A stretch of 64,000 nucleotides of DNA from Rhodospirillales bacterium (lineage in GTDB: Bacteria > Pseudomonadota > Alphaproteobacteria > Rhodospirillales > SHVQ01): assembly GCA_009694195.1 (NCBI GenBank), contig SHVQ01000008.1, positions 22,219 to 86,218 on the forward strand. The letters are read 5' to 3'. Below, one piece after another: positions 62,185 through 64,000 of this stretch. Below the pieces are notes generated by a model that was not told the origin of the DNA, ran no database searches, and saw only the letters and a program-made list of their open reading frames with translations. The position numbers were made by a program, and so were the translations under genes. The number at the start of each line of letters is the position of its first letter. Position 1 is the stretch's first letter.

Positions 62185-62811
62185 ATGATCGACCTCTACA
62201 CCTGGGCGACGCCGAACGGCCGCAAAGTCTCCGTCATGCTCGAGGAACTGGGGCTTCCCTACAAGGTGCATCCCATCGACATCGGCAAGGGCGAGCAGTT
62301 CAGGCCGGAGTTTCTCGCGATCAGCCCCAACAACAAAATTCCGGCGATCGTGGATGAGGACGGGCCGGACGGCCGGCCGATTTCCGTGTTCGAATCGGGA
62401 GCGATCCTGATCTATCTCGCGGACAAGGCGAGAAGCCCCCTCTACCCCATGGACAATCCGCGCGCCCGCATCGTCACGCTGCAGTGGCTGATGTTCCAGA
62501 TGGGCGGCGTCGGGCCCATGTTCGGTCAGGCGCATCACTTCCTCTTTCAACCGAAGGAGGACGTGCCATACGGGAAGAAGCGCTACCACGACGAGACCGT
62601 TCGCCTGTACGGCGTGATGAACAAGCGGCTCGGCGGCGAGGCACACCTGGCCGGCGAGAGTTATTCCATTGCCGACATCGCCACGTATCCCTGGGTGTCC
62701 CGCTTCGAGCGCCATCAGGTCGATCTCGCCCGTTTTCCGAACGTGAAACGCTGGCACGAAGCCATTTCGAAGCGGCCGGCCGTGCAACGGGGAATGAAGG
62801 TGCCGTCATGA
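62185..62811 (+). CDS. Glutathione S-transferase (Nu/Ure2p-like, YfcG type)
   Basis: A 208-residue GST. The start MIDLYTWATPNGRKVSVMLE with Thr/Asn in place of a catalytic Cys is the YfcG/YghU pattern. SPNNKIPAIVDEDG and VFESGAILIYLADK bind glutathione, and the C-terminal helices contain WLMFQMGGVGPMFGQAHHF. These proteins act as disulfide-bond reductases. The stop overlaps the ybaK-like start (ATGA). Confidence 0.9.
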   Translation: MIDLYTWATPNGRKVSVMLEELGLPYKVHPIDIGKGEQFRPEFLAISPNNKIPAIVDEDGPDGRPISVFESGAILIYLADKARSPLYPMDNPRARIVTLQWLMFQMGGVGPMFGQAHHFLFQPKEDVPYGKKRYHDETVRLYGVMNKRLGGEAHLAGESYSIADIATYPWVSRFERHQVDLARFPNVKRWHEAISKRPAVQRGMKVPS

Positions 62812-63473
62812 ACGTCTTCGAACACCCGTCCGTGAAACGCGTGGCGGAGGTGCTGGGCGCGGCCGGGCTCGCAGATCGGCTGATCGCGCTCGCCGAGACG
62901 GCGCGCACGGCCGAGGATGCGGCCCGCGCCGTCGGCGCCCCGCTCGGCGCCATCGTGAAATCCCTCGTCTTTTCCATCGACCGGCGCATGGTGATGGCGC
63001 TCGTGGCGGGGGATCATCGTTGCCTGCCGGAGAACCTGCCGGCGGCGCTCTTCATGAAGGGCGAAGCGCGCCAGGCCAACGCGAGCGAAGTGAAGGCGGT
63101 GACCGGGTTCACCATCGGCGGCGTGGCGCCGGTGGGCGCGCTGCACGCGCTGCCGATGGTGATGGACCGCTCGCTCAAGCGGTTCCCCGATCTTTACGCG
63201 GCGGCCGGCCATCCCCACTGCGTCTTTCGCGTGACGGTGGACGAGCTCAAGCGCCTCACCGGCGCGATCGTTTCCTACAACATCGCGGCGCCGATCGCGG
63301 GGAAAGCCGCCGACTCCGGCTTCGCCCCCTCGGCTCCCGCGCACTGGCCGCTCGGCGCCGACGGGAGACGCCTGCCCCCCCGCCCGCGCACACCCGAGCC
63401 CGCGGCCGGAAGCGGCGGCCCGCGGAAGAAGCGGCGGGCCGTGCTTCCCGCCGGCAAGCGCAAACGCCCGTAA
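62808..63473 (+). CDS. YbaK/EbsC-type aminoacyl-tRNA deacylase
   Basis: A 221-residue protein. The YbaK/ProX editing domain spans about 15-155: AEDAARAVGAPLGAIVKSLVF, KGEARQANASEVKAVTGF and GGVAPVGALHAL. Such enzymes hydrolyse mischarged Cys/Ala-tRNA(Pro). A C-terminal extension of about 45 residues is proline- and lysine/arginine-rich and lacks family similarity. The start is set by overlap with the GST stop. Confidence 0.87.
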   Translation: MNVFEHPSVKRVAEVLGAAGLADRLIALAETARTAEDAARAVGAPLGAIVKSLVFSIDRRMVMALVAGDHRCLPENLPAALFMKGEARQANASEVKAVTGFTIGGVAPVGALHALPMVMDRSLKRFPDLYAAAGHPHCVFRVTVDELKRLTGAIVSYNIAAPIAGKAADSGFAPSAPAHWPLGADGRRLPPRPRTPEPAAGSGGPRKKRRAVLPAGKRKRP

Positions 63474-63528
63474 CCGTCGCCGTAACCATCTCGTTCGTCG
63501 GAGGCGCGGATTTTCGCGCGACCTTGCG

Positions 63529-63557
63529 TTGACAGGAGCGCGCTCACAGCCTAGAAC
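63529..63557 (+). promoter_or_regulatory. Consensus-like promoter for the tRNA
   Basis: TTGACA (63529-63534), a 17-base spacer and TAGAAC (63552-63557) form an almost ideal sigma-70 promoter ending 38 bases before the tRNA-Ser start. Its strength fits a stable RNA gene. Confidence 0.7.
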
Positions 63558-63595
63558 CGGCGGCGCATACGCCGTGGCGATAGCCGCCTCCCGGC

Positions 63596-63633
63596 GGAGG
63601 GATGGCCGAGCGGCTGAAGGCGGCGGTTTGCTA
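63596..63633 (+). tRNA. tRNA-Ser(GCU), 5' half only
   Basis: The acceptor arm 5' strand GGAGGGA, the D-arm TGGCCGAGCGGCTGAAGGC and the anticodon arm GCGGT-TTGCTAA (anticodon GCT) match a serine tRNA. After the anticodon loop the sequence becomes GCCTTC, not ACCGC, so the stem cannot close. No variable arm, T-arm (GTTCGAATCC) or 3' acceptor follows within the window. It is a broken gene, cut exactly after loop position 38. Confidence 0.75.
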
Positions 63634-63636
63634 AGC

Positions 63637-63854
63637 CTTCTAGAACGTTCCCGTCCCTCCCCTTCCTCTCCCTAGAATCTCGGTTTTCTGCGCTTTTCAC
63701 AGCGCCCACCAAGGATTCCTTCCCGCCCATTCCCGGCGGTTCCTTTTCCTTTGATACCAATTCGGATACCAATAGATGGCTTAAGCAGGGGCGAACATGG
63801 TCGACAAGGATGCCAAAGACGGCGTGGACGCGCTCCTGGCCCATGTCCAGATTG
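63637..63854. other. Junction region after the broken tRNA
   Basis: This stretch holds a GATACCAA-TTCG-GATACCAA direct repeat (about 63753-63772) and a short open frame from the ATG at 63797 (MVDKDAKDGVDALLAHV). That frame runs into the IS end and is probably the truncated start of an unrecognised gene. I see no complete gene in it. Confidence 0.4.
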
Positions 63855-63886
63855 ACCGGCCCCCACTGGGTGGTCCAAGCTGAATG

Positions 63887-64000
63887 TTAGTGCATTGTGT
63901 CCTCCTTCGCCATTGCCGGCTGTAGGTGGAGCGTAGCGGAGCCGGAAGGCGGCAATGGCGGTATCGCGGTTTCCGGGGCCGGCGGTCGGTAGCCGAGGCT
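63887..64000 (-). CDS. C-terminal end of an integrase-core (IS3/IS481-like) transposase, runs out of window
   Basis: Read on the minus strand, the 37 codons before the stop at 63887 begin SLGYRPPAPETAIPPLPPSG and end AKEDTMH. LGYRPPAPE is the usual C-terminal tail of DDE transposases of the IS3/IS481 kind. The sequence after the stop (about 63855-63886) resembles the IS terminal region, with TGACCGGCCCCCACTGGGTG near the outer end. Most of the element lies beyond the window. Confidence 0.7.
   Translation of the reverse strand, partial: SLGYRPPAPETAIPPLPPSGSATLHLQPAMAKEDTMH

Noticed and set aside
63630..63854. Group I intron in the tRNA anticodon loop
   Set aside because: Introns occur at this place in some bacteria, but no 3' tRNA half and no recognisable intron core are present before the IS end.

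Overview
The window is about two-thirds G+C, with short intergenic gaps, many ATGA/GTGA start-stop overlaps and an alphaproteobacterial-style gene set: GatCAB, two-subunit class I fumarase, TctC and AzlCD proteins, and the dispersed 'ATGCCCGG..CCGGGCAT' palindromes common in Hyphomicrobiales and Rhodospirillales. I read it as chromosomal DNA of a free-living alphaproteobacterium rich in catabolic genes. There is no plasmid or phage backbone. The right edge shows disturbance: half of a tRNA-Ser gene and the end of an IS element.

Layout. (1) 1-6397, C2-sulfonate (taurine) module: the C-terminal part of a MocR/TauR-like regulator, alanine dehydrogenase, sulfoacetaldehyde acetyltransferase (xsc), a GST and phosphate acetyltransferase. 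(2) 6505-12878: a citrate synthase family gene, then a four-subunit sarcosine oxidase operon (soxBDAG), which is also the subunit order of N-methylglutamate dehydrogenase. (3) 12901-14792: an orphan HigA-type antitoxin and a GDP-mannose enzyme. (4) 14840-25222 (minus strand): a long operon with an orphan TctC binding protein, an acylating aldehyde dehydrogenase, a divergent ADP-forming acyl-CoA ligase pair, a ceramidase-like membrane protein, a succinate dehydrogenase/fumarate reductase-like complex and a split class I fumarase. A decayed BrnT/Xre toxin-antitoxin pair sits between the two fumarase genes. (5) 25324-30687: AzlCD, a TPR-methyltransferase, a rearranged PNPOx/DUF488 locus, RidA and a DMT exporter. 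(6) 30835-36430: an XRE-cupin regulator with glxB-glxC-[DUF559 element]-glxD-glnT, a split glutamate-synthase-like complex with a glutamine-synthetase-like ligase. (7) 36630-46309 (minus): M20 peptidase, MFS, an RND efflux pair, a ureohydrolase and a TPP enzyme. (8) 46442-55159: an SH3 protein, an Xre-RES toxin-antitoxin system, a four-gene ABC importer and gatCAB. (9) 55169-63473: four related DMT transporters, a histidine kinase, msrA, a class IV aminotransferase, DoxX, a GST and YbaK. (10) 63529-64000: tRNA promoter, half tRNA-Ser(GCU) and IS transposase end.

How the parts may fit (inference). Region 1 converts sulfoacetaldehyde to acetyl phosphate and then acetyl-CoA, with Ald regenerating pyruvate for an aminotransferase that is not in the window. 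Regions 2 and 6 together resemble the N-methylglutamate/methylamine route, or sarcosine plus glutamine metabolism. Region 4 reads as one linear chain: aldehyde to acyl-CoA, to free acid plus ATP, to unsaturated acid, to hydroxy acid. Ordinary succinate semialdehyde chemistry would fit, but both ligase subunits and the flavoprotein differ from housekeeping SucCD/SdhA. The flavoprotein has Cys where the FAD-linking His normally sits, so the true substrate is open. That operon is the best candidate for an undescribed pathway. The next best are the 0.5-kb DUF559 element bounded by a near-perfect 26-bp inverted repeat, and the split PNPOx locus.
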